From: Heliopora coerulea
Lineage: Eukaryota; Cnidaria; Anthozoa; Scleralcyonacea; Helioporidae
Length of the DNA stretch: 64,000 bases
Assembly (NCBI GenBank): GCA_030142905.1
Contig: JASJOG010000425.1
Span: forward strand, 78,501 to 142,500
Direction of reading: 5' to 3'
The notes below the pieces were generated by a model that worked only from the letters and a program-made list of their open reading frames with translations, searched no databases and was not told the origin of the DNA. The position numbers and the translations under genes were made by a program. Below, piece after piece: positions 22,731 through 34,118 of the stretch. The number at the start of each line of letters is the position of its first letter. Within the stretch, counting starts at the first letter, position 1.

Positions 22731-23364
22731 ATTCATGATGAACGCCTAAGGGCTAACTTGCATCTTCAGTCATAGTAATGGCCTATTTTTAGTCACTGCC
22801 GAGGGATTTTTGCTTGGAGATTGTCATAAACTTAACCGAAAATCCTTTTTGTTTTTGTTTTTTTTAAAATTTGTTAAACCGGTATGAAAATCGTACGAAA
22901 TATTTAAAGCGGTACTATTTCATACATTGTCGGGACGGAGGTACATTAGCACTCAATTCGGTACTGTACCGCCTAAATCGGTAGGGTTGGCATGTATGCT
23001 ACGCTTTCCTTTTTGCTACTTGGCTGGCTTGGAGGCATCGTTTTCCCATTTTAAGAGTGCGACTGCACACTCTTCCACGTCTGCGACTCAATAGTTGAGG
23101 ACGTAGAAATGTCGGACGATTGGTTTGTCAACATCATTGCTCCTTGCAGAGCGAAGATGTTCGGCAAAGCTGTCGAAGAGGCAGTGGTAAACGTAATTGG
23201 ATTTTTAGGGCCAGCAATAACCGTGTTGGTGTTGAGGAATCCTCATTTGAGCAATAGAAAGGAGAGCAAGAAAAAGTCCCTACTGATTAAGATGATTTAG
23301 GATTGAGGTCGTTTGTTAAAGTTAAAGCTACCAGTATCACCATCAGAAAGCTGACAATTTGAAG
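22731..23364. other. gene 2 intron 1, no supported gene
   Basis: A 63-codon ORF (23109-23300) has a fair ATG context but no recognised domain; I do not call it a gene. Confidence 0.4.
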
Positions 23365-23642
23365 TAACAGAGTAGAAAACATACTCCGAATAGAATCATT
23401 TTGAGAACTGAAGATATGAGTACATGCAAGACGGGAGCTAAACTGGTGATATTTCGGCTTTATTACAAAGCCGTCATCAAACCTATGACTTTGATAATAG
23501 CTTTTATAATGACTTTGATACTGACTTTGATAATGACTTTCTAATAAAGCCGAAATGTTACCAGTTTAGTTCCCGTCTTTCATTTACTCATATCTTGAGT
23601 TCTCAACATGATTTTATTCGGAGTATGTTTTCTACTCTATTA
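23365..23642. mobile_element. fold-back element, probably paired PLE ends
   Basis: Arms of about 100 bases (from 23365 and ending 23642) flank a short TGACTTTGATAA tandem. On the minus strand 23453-23481 reads TTGATGA, a CGGCTTT/AAAGCCG stem, then GAAAT, which resembles a decayed hammerhead as in the other PLE ends here. ACCATCAGA occurs near both edges but not exactly at them on the left. Confidence 0.6.
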
Positions 23643-23839
23643 CCATCAGACTCAAAGCTTTTCAACGAATGGATACAGCAGCACTATTGGGAATACAAAT
23701 TCACCAGTTTGTGAATTTGTATTCCAAGCAATCTCTGTGGTCAAGCAAACTGCAACGTTGGCACCGTAGTACGATGGCTGAACGATGATCGATTTTAAAA
23801 AGACTGGGTACGGTAGGAGACTCGTGGGCCAGAATGTAT

Positions 23840-25915
23840 ACAAAACTAGAAATACGTGTACGCAACAAACCCTCGCCCACCCTTCCAATACATCTCTCGA
23901 GAATCCAAGTAACATTGATAATTTTCCAAAGTTGTCAAAAAGACAAATCGTCCTTACTATAACTGGAAGAGGTAATGCAATAAAAAAACCACAATATTTT
24001 GCCACAAATATTAACAACCCAAACTGGAAATTATTTTACATTTAAACTGCTCGTCGTCATATTTACGTTTAAAATTTCTATTCTGTTTTATTAAAGCAAA
24101 ACTTTTGGTGAGAATAACCTTTAACGGTTTAACAAATGATAAGAGATCTATTCTGACAATTCTGCTTATCAATGGATGTTCATAGCAAAACCCTGCATTA
24201 ATTGCAATCTTGAGATATTTCGAGTCGTTTTCCAATCAAACTTTTCACTCATTTTGCTTTAAAGAAAGATTTTTTATTAGATAGCCAGACTTTCCATCTT
24301 AAAATTGGATCATTCTCAAAAGTTACCGGTAGGATATCAGCATCACGGACAGCTCATGAGTGAAAATTCTTTTTTTATATTTTTTGTCTTAAAAGACTGA
24401 TAAATTATACATTATTTCAAAGTTGGTTAAAAATATCAATTAGAAGTGCTATGAAGAAGATTTATGCTAACTATTTATCCAGAGGTACAACACTTTGTTG
24501 ACGAAGATGAAACGAATTACGAAACGGACGAAATAAACAAAGAAAACATGAATGAGTTCTGCAGTTTTATCGCTGACCAAAAATCGGAAAATACAAAACA
24601 TAAAACAAAATACGAAAAGCAAACCTTGTGCAAGTTTTTTCGAAAGAAGAACGAGAAGAGGGATATAAAAGACAAACTTTTTCCACAGTAAAACATCATT
24701 AAAAAAGAAAAATGGCGTACAAATCTGCAACTCTTGTGTATTTTCAACTAAGCATTCAGTGGCACCTAGTACAAAAGATTCAACGGTAAATTTACACATA
24801 CACGACTTTAAACTTTCTTGAGAGGTTTTAAAATCCTGATAAAAGCATTACTGGTCGAATACGGTAAAGGTCATCATGCACAAATCACTCTTGCAGTGAG
24901 AAAGACTGAAGCGGACAACTGTTTTGCCGAAGGATAATTTCGTGACCAAAAACAAGTAGCTTTGCAGCGAGTTACCTGGTGGCTGTTTACCTTGTATTTT
25001 TGTTTCGAGCCAAAAATACATCCTAACGTCTTCTATGAAGTGACATTTCATAGCGAAAAAAATCTTTATTGAGGCAACAAAATCTTTGTGTGGAAAGCGG
25101 AGAAAGCATCCAAACACTGTCATGCCCTGGACAACTCTTCTGGATGACGAGTGTTCTATCCCACTTCTCAAACAATTGACCATGAACGCTGTCCGGTTAA
25201 ATACTGCAAAATGTTCAAAAATAATCGTCGTACAGAGATGAATGAACCAGAAACTTCATTCTACTTTACCAATAAACACCAGCAAAATCCAGGCGGTAAT
25301 ATTTCGTACAAGAAGTCTCCCTCAGGGAAGAGTGAAGTCGAGAAGCTACTTTTGAAAGCTGTTCAAACCAATTCCGTTCGCAGAACTTGTATTTCAAAGC
25401 TATTCGATTCAGACGTACCTGTAATTGTGTAGCTCAAGTGAGCGGTGTCAAGGACGTGAAAAGTCCCAAGATCTATACAAATCGACATCTATTCAACTTC
25501 GGCGAAGAATGTCCTTTTAGTACAGTTAGTCGCTTAGCAAATGTCCTGACAGCAAGCGAGTTCCCTTACGTCTTTTGTTCATATAAATCAGAAAGAACCA
25601 AGACAATTCGTTGCTGCAAAAAGTGAACAGTTGGCAAATGCATATTCCAAGGAGCAAACTTTGAGAACTGCTCTTTCAAGTCATCAATTGTCCAGTTACT
25701 GAGGTGGCGAAACCAACCGCAGGCACCAAAAAAGCCATTTTCTTTGCCGGTCTTAAATCATTTACTGGCTTCAGTGTTCAAATAATGTAAACAACTTGCG
25801 AGAGATCCATACAAGGGAAAAAAAGAACGAGACCAAATCGATTTGCTTCAATGCGGTACCTAAGTACGGTTTGTTCAACAATATACCAGTCCCCGAGCTT
25901 GCACACGGCATTTTT
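23840..25915 (+). mobile_element. Crypton-like element, copy A left arm (coding)
   Basis: Starts with a block (GTGTACGCAACAAACCCTCG at 23857) shared with 27760 and 46540. A coding middle and a 3' non-coding part (25555-25915) follow. The first and last parts recur inverted at 26955-27790, without the coding middle. It is a DNA element of the tyrosine-recombinase class judging from its ORF. Confidence 0.6.
24440..25640 (+). pseudogene. Crypton tyrosine recombinase, decayed
   Basis: Pieces in order: an acidic/lysine-rich N part (24464-24691), a degraded core (about 24860-25130), then HERCPVKYCKMFKNNR (25180-25230), NPGGNISYKKSPSGKSEVEK and SVRRTCISKLFDSDVP (25375-25420), then AQVSGVKDVKSPKIY in another frame (25434-25480). 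This order matches the DUF3504-type recombinase of Crypton elements and their domesticated relatives. The usual TNHSxRKT and SGHK boxes have lost their histidines. A similar copy is on the minus strand at 37190-38300. Not functional. Confidence 0.65.
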
Positions 25916-25926
25916 GAGTGACCGGA

Positions 25927-25943
25927 ATCCATGGATATATACG

Positions 25944-25992
<49 letters not shown>

Positions 25993-26048
25993 CTACAGAC
26001 GGAACCGTTTCGGCCTACTGGGCCTCATCAGTGTAGTGCTGACGAGCA
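25927..26048 (-). mobile_element. short retrozyme-like insertion with TA repeat and hammerhead
   Basis: A 122-bp insertion between perfect 11-bp copies of GAGTGACCGGA (25916-25926 and 26049-26059). It consists of a (TA)n tract and one complete hammerhead ribozyme on the minus strand. Known: retrozymes and PLEs spread hammerhead-bearing RNAs and make target duplications of about this size. That this is such an insertion is inferred. Confidence 0.7.
25991..26037 (-). ncRNA. complete type I hammerhead ribozyme
   Basis: Minus strand: ACTACA, CTGATGA, stem II GGCC/GGCC with loop CAGTA, GAAAC, stem III ACGG/CCGT with loop TT, then the GTC cleavage triplet and TGTAGT closing stem I. Every conserved core base is present and all three helices pair perfectly. 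Self-cleavage would occur after the C at 25998. It adjoins a (TA)n tract. This is the best ribozyme in the window. Confidence 0.85.
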
Positions 26049-26061
26049 GAGTGACCGGAGC

Positions 26062-26911
26062 AAAAATTTTTCTCCCAAGTCACCACGCGTGTAACAGGAC
26101 TCCACGCACGTCGAGATTAGTACCCTCGCCCGCTCGGGCCTTCGGCTCTCGCACCGCGCTTCGCGCGGTGGGCGAGGGGATTATGGTCAACTGTTGGAAG
26201 AAACATATAGTAACAATGGCCAGCTGTTTACTGTACGAAGATGAAGTCTTCTTGCAGATATCAGTGGTAGAAGGTGATGTTCTCGAAGGTCCATCGTCAT
26301 TGTTCTTGTAAAATTCAGCTCAGTTATTTTTTTAAGCGCTCCTGTTATTAGGAGTGACGCATTTGGTCTACGTGATAAGTCTGCTTCGTTATTTTTTACC
26401 CGAACTATTACTCCAGAAAAATAATGCGTGACGATAAATGGTTGTTGGGGAAAAAATTCATATATCTCGAAACTGGAACTCGTTTTCTGAGCCATACCAA
26501 TCCCCTGCTAAGAACTCCGTCAAGATTTGAATGGATGATCTTCATTTTTTGTGCATGTTAAATGTCTAATGGATGTTGCAATGAACTTGGATCATTTATT
26601 GTGCAGGAACTTTTTGCAGTTTTCTGCAAACACCCGAGGCATTACTCTGATACGCGAGATTTAAGACCCTGCGTATTCTGCCCTTATAGGTTGAGAAGTG
26701 CGGAAAGGGACTTCACCCTTCCCTTTAAAGTTTTACAAAGTGTCAAGACGATAGTGTGTTGTATATCGGACAGACATACCGTCCTCTCTACAGCCAAGTT
26801 GTCAATTTATTATAATCCCCTCGCCCACCGCGCAAAGCGCGGTGCGAGGGTACTAATCTTGACGTGCGTGGAGTCCTGTTACACGCGTGGTGACTAGGGA
26901 GAAAAATTTTC
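26062..26911. mobile_element. inverted-repeat element nested in Crypton copy A
   Basis: Arms at 26062-26185 and 26813-26911 share AAAATTTTTCTCCC, CACGCGTG, GGACTCCACGCACGT and CCCTCGCCC in inverted orientation. The left arm carries an extra GC-rich palindrome (CTCGGGCC and CACCGCGC blocks). The 630-base middle has ORFs of 111 and 102 codons with no domain I recognise. It is clearly more GC-rich than its surroundings at the ends. Confidence 0.65.
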
Positions 26912-26954
26912 GCTTTGTGTATGTATCTTTATATATATATATATATATATAAAG

Positions 26955-27790
26955 GTCACTCCGGTCACTCAAAAATGCCGTGTGCAAGCTCGGGGACTGG
27001 TATGTTGTTGAACAAACCGTACTTAGGTGCCGCATTGAAGCAAATCGATTTGGTCTCGTTCTTTTTTCCCTTGTATAGATCTCTCGCAAGTTGTTTACAT
27101 TATTTGAACACTGAAGCCAGTAAATGATTTAAGACCGGCAAAGAAAATGGCTTTTTTGGTGCCTGCGGTTGGTTTCGCCACCTCAGTAACTGGACAATTG
27201 ATGACTTGAAAGAGCAGTTCTCAAAGTTTGCTCCTTGGAATATGCATTTGCCAACTGTTCACTTTTTGCAGCAACGAATTGTCTTGGTTCTTTCTGATTT
27301 ATATGAACAAAAGACGTAAAGGAACTCGCTTGCTTAGTCTGGTCATCTAATAAAACAATCTTTCTTTAAGGCAAAATGAGTGAGAAGTCTAATTGGAAAA
27401 CGATACGAATTACCATTAACCCGCAAATAATTCAGGGTATTGATCCTATCATTCGTTGTTTAATAATTTAATTGTGAAGATGGACATTTTACCATTTATT
27501 AAGCCGTTGAACGTTATTCTCACCGAACTTTTTATTTTAATAAAGTAGAATTGAAATTTTAAACGTAAATATGACTAATTTCCAAATAAAATAATTTCCA
27601 GTTTGGATTGTTGTTTATTTGCGGCTAAATTCTGTGTGGATTTTTTTTATTGCATGTTCTCTTCCAGTTATAGTTAGGAGGATTTGTCTTATTGAGAATT
27701 TTGAAAAATTATCATTGTTACTTTGATTCTCGAGAGATATATTGGAAGGGTGGGCGAGGAGTTGTTGCGTGCACGTCTTTCTAGTTAAAA
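26955..27790 (-). mobile_element. Crypton copy A right arm, inverted and lacking the coding region
   Basis: Reverse complement of 25555-25915 (here 26970-27330), of about 24240-24300 (27335-27375) and of 23840-24090 (27550-27790). The recombinase ORF is missing at a junction near 27333. An internally deleted, MITE-like partner that makes the whole 23.8-27.8 kb block palindromic. Confidence 0.75.
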
Positions 27791-28598
27791 GTATAATTAT
27801 TATAATTAGACCTTTTTCGTGCACAATCCGAAGACTTCCTATACTGGACTCGTTACTTGAGTGTAAACCACCATTTCAATCCGAAAAAAAAGTCTCCAGA
27901 TTGCCTGCAAACGTTGACAAATTTGTTCTAATGTAAACGTAGCGATAGTGTTGTTCTCCATCCCGCGCGTGATTAAGACATTCGTTTGTACGAGGGAAGG
28001 TGTTGACACGGCACCAAAATGACATTCTATATTCAATAAATTTGACCCACAGAAAACTAGCTTAAAGGACACTTTAATTGGCCGTTCACAGGCGATATAC
28101 GTCTTTTCTCAATCTAATATATGTATAATATTCATCGGTGCTTGGCCTTTTACGTTTAGCAGCCCAAATGAGTTAGCAGACATGCCTCGTGGCGAGAACA
28201 CGGCTATTTGTCCGTTCTTATCAAGTTTTTATCGGGAATACCTAGTTCGTCCATAACACGTATCTCTATATCTTCAAGTTTTTATTATAAAGTTATTCTG
28301 CCTTTCTTCGACATTTGTAGACACTCAACATTTTACTCTCGACCCTGTACTTCTTACCCCAGAACCTCGACATCGACTTTTGGCTACATTACACCACTCG
28401 TGCCTTTCCTAGCTCTTGGAATATGTGACACTTTCATAAATTCTTACAAGATGTTCGGCATAAAGACTGCCGATCGTGGGAAGACCTAGTGAGACTGGCA
28501 GTTGAAACAATAACGAAGGTTGCTTTGAAAGTTAACAGTCATAAAGATTCGTCAGAAGTACAGGAACCGTCTGAAGCCTGATTTTTGTAAATAGGAAC
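27791..28598. other. gene 2 intron 1, no recognised feature
   Basis: Non-coding; ORF 28208-28489 shows no domain. Confidence 0.4.
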
Positions 28599-28682
28599 AT
28601 ATCCCTCGGTTCCCCGATTGCCCAATTCCTTGGTTCTCTGATTCCCCGATTCTTCGGTTCCCCGATTCCCCGGTTCCCCTTT
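28599..28682. repeat. short minisatellite
   Basis: Imperfect tandem copies of a 9 to 10-base unit like TTCCCCGAT. Confidence 0.8.
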
Positions 28683-29771
28683 TAAAGATAGCCTTAATTA
28701 AATTCATTTGTTTGGGATGATAAGATTCGCTGTCTGCGTTCATGGCTTTGCAATGATTCAATTTATTAGTTCTAAACGAGAGAAGAATTCAAGCCTGCTA
28801 TGGCTCTCTGAGGTCACTTTCCCCTAAAAATTTAGTAGCAAAGTTTGCAACATGTGACTTCAGCATAAGATAATTCAAGTGTAACCAGTGGCCTTAAGGT
28901 CAGAACGAACAAAAACCCTGTATCATCGTTTGGTGACAGTTTTTTGCTGTAACTATTTTTACTAGTCGACTGTAATCTCCTTCATCCTGATGAGAGATTC
29001 CACAAACTTCTGAAACGCCTCTCTCTACGCCCTAAGAAGATAGTTCCACCTAAAAATGCTGAGATCATATGCCCTGTAATGTTTCCATTGACGAAGACCC
29101 ACAAATCCATTTTTATATTTAGAAACTCTCATCTGAGATTGTGTTAATCTTTGCAAAAAGTACAATCATAATGTGGATATTAAAAATGTAGCTCAACAAT
29201 CGACTTGCCATGAAAAAATCTACAAACAAGAAACTGAGATCGAAGACCCTGAAATGAAAACTGAAAACACGTTTAGTTCTAATGAACTGGCGGCCAATCA
29301 GATATCCAGCAACGTAAATAGGCATTCATTTGATGATTAAGCTTTCCACTTGTCCTCCGAGATCGCTTCGTACCCATATACCTGAAATGCCAGTTTTTAC
29401 CTGCAAAGTAATAACTAAACTCTCGTTTGTGTCTTTGTCTGCACTGGTATTAATTACAAACGCTCGTCTATTTCGATTGAACAAAAAAATACATCTGCAA
29501 AAATAGAATAGAACAGATCAATCAATTCAGTTTTGCTAGTAATTCATTCAACAGTGTACTTACAAACAACCAGAAGTTCCTTTATTTTACACGATCACAG
29601 GTATAATGGTAATTTCATAGCATTACTAAATAGATTTAAATAGAATTGCATCAACTTTCCCGTAAGGAGAAGAATAAATCGTTGGTAAGAAAGTTAAAAA
29701 TGGTCTATTTGAGCACTGATGGCAACTAAATATACTTCCTTTTGTTAAGTTTTTTATTTTTTTTCCTGTAG
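28683..29771. other. gene 2 intron 1, 3' end
   Basis: Non-coding, ending in a T-rich tract and TTCCTGTAG, the acceptor for the exon at 29772. Confidence 0.5.
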
Positions 29772-30089
29772 CTCAAACTGTGAGGTTTACGTCATATCCG
29801 ACTGGCCCAACGTCTGTTGAAGTGGGAAAGAATTTAACACTGCACGTAACGTACGAATATACTGGAAGTAGCGGATCCAGAGTGACCTGGCGTAAAGGTG
29901 CGAGCACATTGGCCAGAAAGTTTGAAGATGGCAGTGTAATAACGTTTCAGAACAGAACCTTTATTGAAGGAGAAGCAAGTTTGGTTGTAGTCAGTACCAC
30001 GCTTATGGATAATGGAACGTACACGGTTAGATTGAGTGCCAACGATGTTACACAGGAAGCAGAAATGAATGTCATTGTTATCATTGAAG
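29772..30089 (+). CDS. gene 2 exon 2: Ig domain without the usual cysteines
   Basis: A 318-nt exon, phase 1 at both ends (acceptor CCTGTAG, donor GAAG/GTACGT), so it is a self-contained domain cassette. Ig features: PTSVEVGKNLTLHVTYEYTG (B strand), VTWRKG (C-strand Trp), FQNRTF, and the F-strand signature MDNGTYTVRLS. Both disulfide positions are replaced: V in the B strand and V after the F-strand Tyr. Known: Ig domains without the bond occur, for example in some CEACAM and CD2-type N-terminal domains. As the first domain after the signal peptide, it is the likely ligand-binding face. NLT, NRT and NGT are potential N-glycosylation sites. Confidence 0.8.
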
Positions 30090-30329
30090 GTACGTCTACG
30101 TTCTGTTTGTGAATTTAATTGTATCGGTTGTACCTTGATCGTTATGTAGTCATATTGTAGTAATTTGTCTGAATGTGGTTTTGCTACTAATGTCCGGCAC
30201 GATTTCGCTAAAGTAACTGAAAACACGCGAATCTTTCCGTAGTACGTCGAAGAACAACTTGTTTTAGAACTGGAGCATTCTTATTGGTCAGTCAAAAGGT
30301 GGAAACCTGCACTCCATCAGGAATAAATG

Positions 30330-30628
30330 CCGAAGCTGTTCATATTTCAATGTTTATTCGTGAATTTAACACTCGACGTAACGTATGAATGTACTGGACG
30401 TAGTAGATCCAATGCGATCTGGCTTAAAGGTATACACGTCCTGGTTAGAAAAATTCAAGATGGTATTGTAATGACTTTCGAGAACAGATCGCATATTAAA
30501 GGACAAGCAAGTTTGATTTTGGCCAGTACCACGATTATGGATAAAGAAACGTACACGGTTCGATTAGGTGCGAACGATGTTGAAAAAGTCATCAGAATTA
30601 GGTCTCATTGTTATCTCGGAATGTAAGT
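30330..30628 (+). pseudogene. degenerate duplicate of the cysteine-less Ig exon
   Basis: Follows exon 2 by 240 bases and matches it closely: NLTLDVTYECTG, AIWLKG, FENRSHIKGQASL, ETYTVRLGANDV. The first 20 residues and the acceptor are not recognisable. A shift near 30595 puts the 3' end out of frame before a donor-like ATGTAAGT. It is therefore probably a dead tandem exon copy. If it were spliced it would add a second variable domain. Confidence 0.7.
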
Positions 30629-30879
30629 AGTATACAATGTGGGGCCACAAGCACAGTTTTATTAAACCTTTAGATTTCACCTTAAAACAATCAATAACGT
30701 CAATTTTTTTAGCCTCATCAGATTTGTTGTATTGTTCGTCGCTATGAGCTCATACAACTGATAAACATTAGATGGAGCAGCCAACACACCTAAACCCACT
30801 AGTTGAGCTGCGCTTGTAGCCAAGTCAATCAAGTTGTACACATACAGAATCTAAGCATAAGTTACCATATCCAATTACA

Positions 30880-31075
30880 AGCATGCAATTTCTTGATGAA
30901 TCAATTGAACATCCCGCATCCCATGGTTGTTTGAGTATGACCCCTATGTCTCCATCACTAGGGACTTGTCCTATAATTGTATGGGCTGTGGTCATCTACT
31001 CGAGGTTGAGATACACTCTTCAGGCATATGTTATGGAATGGTTATGTTGCGACTGTGGTGAACAACCAGTATTAG
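30880..31075 (-). pseudogene. possible dUTPase-like relic
   Basis: Minus-strand text IIGQVPSDGDIGVIL, then NNHGMRDVQLIHQEIACL in a shifted frame, resembles the end of trimeric dUTPases (DYRGxIGVIL...NHG...V.xxxIAQL). Weak, based on memory of the motif order only. It lies next to the PolB relic on the same strand, which makes a common virus-like origin possible. Confidence 0.25.
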
Positions 31076-31465
31076 GGTATTATAATTGAGAAAGTGTAAA
31101 TTTTCGGGTTATTGATGACTATGTTTGTGAAATTCTGAATACGAGGAGAAACTCAGACCTACTGGCTATGACTTTGAAACAGCAAAAAGGCATGGTAAGT
31201 CACTTAACTGTTGTTATATATGCGCTGCGAAGGTATAACTGAAATGGGAGGCAATGTGTTTTATCCATGAATGGTATAACAACATGCACTTCTGTCCATC
31301 ATGTAGAGATGATGACAATAGAAAAGATTTGAATCTATGTTGTAATTCCTTCCCATCACTTGATGGTTAACGTATGTCTTTTTGTCAGTAGGCGATAGAC
31401 CTTGATTTATCATCCATCAGGTATCTTTTATCATCGTGACAGTAATGTCACTGTTGACGATATTG

Positions 31466-31810
31466 TCAATGTTTCCGCTTGTTTATTGAATAACAGCCAA
31501 CTCTATGTCTTTCACTCCTTAACGTTTTGAACTGATGCCGGATACTAACTTTATGGTAAAGTGCTTCCCTATAATTGTGAACCTTTATCTCATAACACTG
31601 ATTTGGGATCATAATCATTGTAATATAAGAGTACCTTGTCTTCAAACAGCTCTTTGTGTGCATCTTCAGCATGTATTTGATAGTTAAGACTATCAGTATA
31701 ATGTAAACATTAGTTCCGCCATACCTTTGTATTTTTTTATCATATAGTACATAGTTGTAATGCCAATCATATGTTAAGTACTTCGATAGATCCAGTAGGC
31801 ACATTCCTCC
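31466..31810 (-). pseudogene. protein-primed DNA polymerase B relic (Polinton type)
   Basis: LLDLSKYLTYDWHYNYVLYDK matches the region before the YxDTDS motif of Polinton-type family B polymerases. In the next frame TDSLNYQIHAEDAHKELFED follows, giving the expected TDSL...E order. A shift separates the two. Only a fragment; it is the PolB component absent from the relic at the left end of the window, but it lies 26 kb away and on the other strand, so it is a separate insertion. Confidence 0.5.
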
Positions 31811-32119
31811 ATAAGTAGGTATTCACGGAAGGACTAAGGTGGATAAAGGGTGGTTTGGCCACGGGCGGTTCTGAGAATATGAGCCCCCTTAACCCTCCAG
31901 CTTAACCTCCAGATTTTTGGTGAGTGCTATTCATTGTTGTTTTAGTTGTATTACCTTTATTATAACAAGTATTTTACTGCAGGTATTGGGCTTATAATAT
32001 TTACTAGTTAACCTGTGTTAGATATCTCCATCGATAATGACGTATGTTTTCAAAACGGTGAATGCAGATCGTTTCATCAAAATACGGGCGACAGAGGTAC
32101 CAGGCGGGAATCGTAAACG

Positions 32120-32345
32120 AAGAAGAAATAATAAAGCCCAGCAAAAAACACGCAAAATAGGCATATTAAAGGTTTATAATGTAATTCTAACGTTTCGTTG
32201 CTACACACAACATCCTCAGAGAATGAATGACTTATATTAAAAGGTGATAAATATATAATGGTATGTTACATGATATGTATTAATGAGATATTGGCGTAAG
32301 AACGGAAGTGGGAAGGACGAAAGGAAACAGCAGACTGAGATGTAG
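32120..32345 (-). mobile_element. PLE terminal relic with hammerhead core
   Basis: Edge AAAGCCCAGCAAAAAACACG matches the ends at 13036 and 38952. On the minus strand 32192-32219 reads CTGAGGA, stem GTTG/CAAC, GAAAC, GTTA; the cleavage triplet is lost. No coding part is kept beyond a possible GIY-YIG tail. Confidence 0.6.
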
Positions 32346-33969
32346 TGGAGAGGTCGGGAAACGAAAGGTCTTAAAAACATGGGTTCTTTTCCACTTTCTT
32401 TATTTTAGCCATTTCACTTCAGCAATAGCAAATTCTCAATCGTGCTAAGATGAAGAAGGCTGTTCGGTACCGTATGCTTGCGAAGCAAGCATTTTAACAA
32501 CACTGAGATAAGGACAATCAATTACAACTTAGTAATTTGTAACTGAGAAGTAAACAAGAAAAATTTATCTCACAAGAATAACGAGCCACGCTTGTGTAAC
32601 TCGTGACAAATAACATGAAATTTTGGGCACAAAAACTGTTCTGATACCCTGCTTGCGCATTGTCCCTGCATGGGCCTTCTTTCAACGTGGGTCCCGGGTG
32701 GTTGCCCCATCTGCTTCCCCCCCTTAATCCGTCACGGAGTGTACTCAACAACAGTCACTCATTAATCTTACGAACAGCAACAAGGATTAATTAAATTTTT
32801 GATGATTCACGTGTTGGTTTTATTGGCCATAAACGACACATTTTTTGGTTATTTTAGTTGGATCTTTGGACTTTTTGTTAAAGTTTCTATGCAAAAAATG
32901 ACAATAATGAACTAACTTAAGCACACACTTCGAGGACTTATAATATATATCCTCAACACTCATGATCCTGGGATTTCACTGTGTAACTTTTATCCTCACC
33001 CAAGTCTTGCTGTTTTTTGGTTATGCTTTCAAAGTCAGCATAAATTACGAATGGGCCGAGAAGCTGCTTACAATAATTGTTAAAGGTAATTTTTGAACCT
33101 TCGTCCGACATCTCAAAAGCCAGCTGACACCTACTTATTCCAACAATGATTGTCTAAAAAGTCTTTTTGACTGAAGCACTGCAGGTATTTCCTGCAGAAG
33201 TGCTTCTTCACTTTATGTTTGTTTTTCTTATACATTAACTTAATACTTTAAATGCCCCATAGGGAATACTTTCACTATCAGAAGTATATGGCCATTTTAT
33301 CCTGTTAATAACCCTTCGAAATGTTAAAAGGAATAATCTTTCCATACTCATAACCAATGCGTTAATTCTTTTCCTCTATCCTACTATAACGTTTTTGTTA
33401 AACTGGGAATGTCACTCCACCAATGTCGACGTTTCCAACATCTTCATATTTTTCATACCCTGTGGGTTCTTTTTAACTGAACATTTGTGAACCAGGAAGC
33501 ACCACATAAAGCATCTATCATCCCTTTTGCTGATGTGATGTGGCCCTCTTTATTACCCCGGTTACTTGAAGTTCGAGGTATGAGGAACCACTCAGAGGTT
33601 CGTGTATGAATATGTTGACATTTGCTTATTTGTACGTTTAATGGTTCAATAATCCCGAACCTTCCTCCCCTTCATTTTTCTCAATTTTCCTTTTTGAATG
33701 ACTTTACCTCTTCGATACCTTCCTAACGTAATGAAATCGTTCTTGTCGATTATTCCAATCAGAAAAATTCTATGACTGCAGAAAAATCTTCCAACATCAC
33801 TATACTGTTTTCACGTAGAAAATCGTACTTGCGATCAAATGCACAACTGCCTCCATATCCCGAACAACAATCTTCTGATTACCTATCATCTCATCACTAG
33901 TGTAATGTTTGTGTATATACCGACACTACTAACGGTTTTACAATATGTAACTAACTTATTTGGGTTCTG
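32346..33969. other. gene 2 intron 2, no recognised feature
   Basis: Non-coding; a short hairpin (GAAGCACTGCAGG) lies near 33173-33210. Confidence 0.4.
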
Positions 33970-34118
33970 CTGACTGTCATCAAAACCCATCATATTTTGT
34001 CTGCATTCTATCAGCGAATGCAGCCGGCAAAATTATAAAAACCTGACTTGCATAATTTTGCTCTCTGCTTTCGCTGATATAATGCAGAGTGAAAACATTA
34101 GGTTTTGATGAAGGTCAG
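33970..34118. repeat. long hairpin (MITE-like)
   Basis: Arms of about 68 bases with some mismatches (CTGACTGTCATCAAAACC at the left, complement at the right) around a short loop near 34040-34050. Confidence 0.8.

Noticed and set aside
23109..23300. 63-codon ORF with fair start context
   Set aside because: No recognised family, no splice partners, surrounded by repeats.
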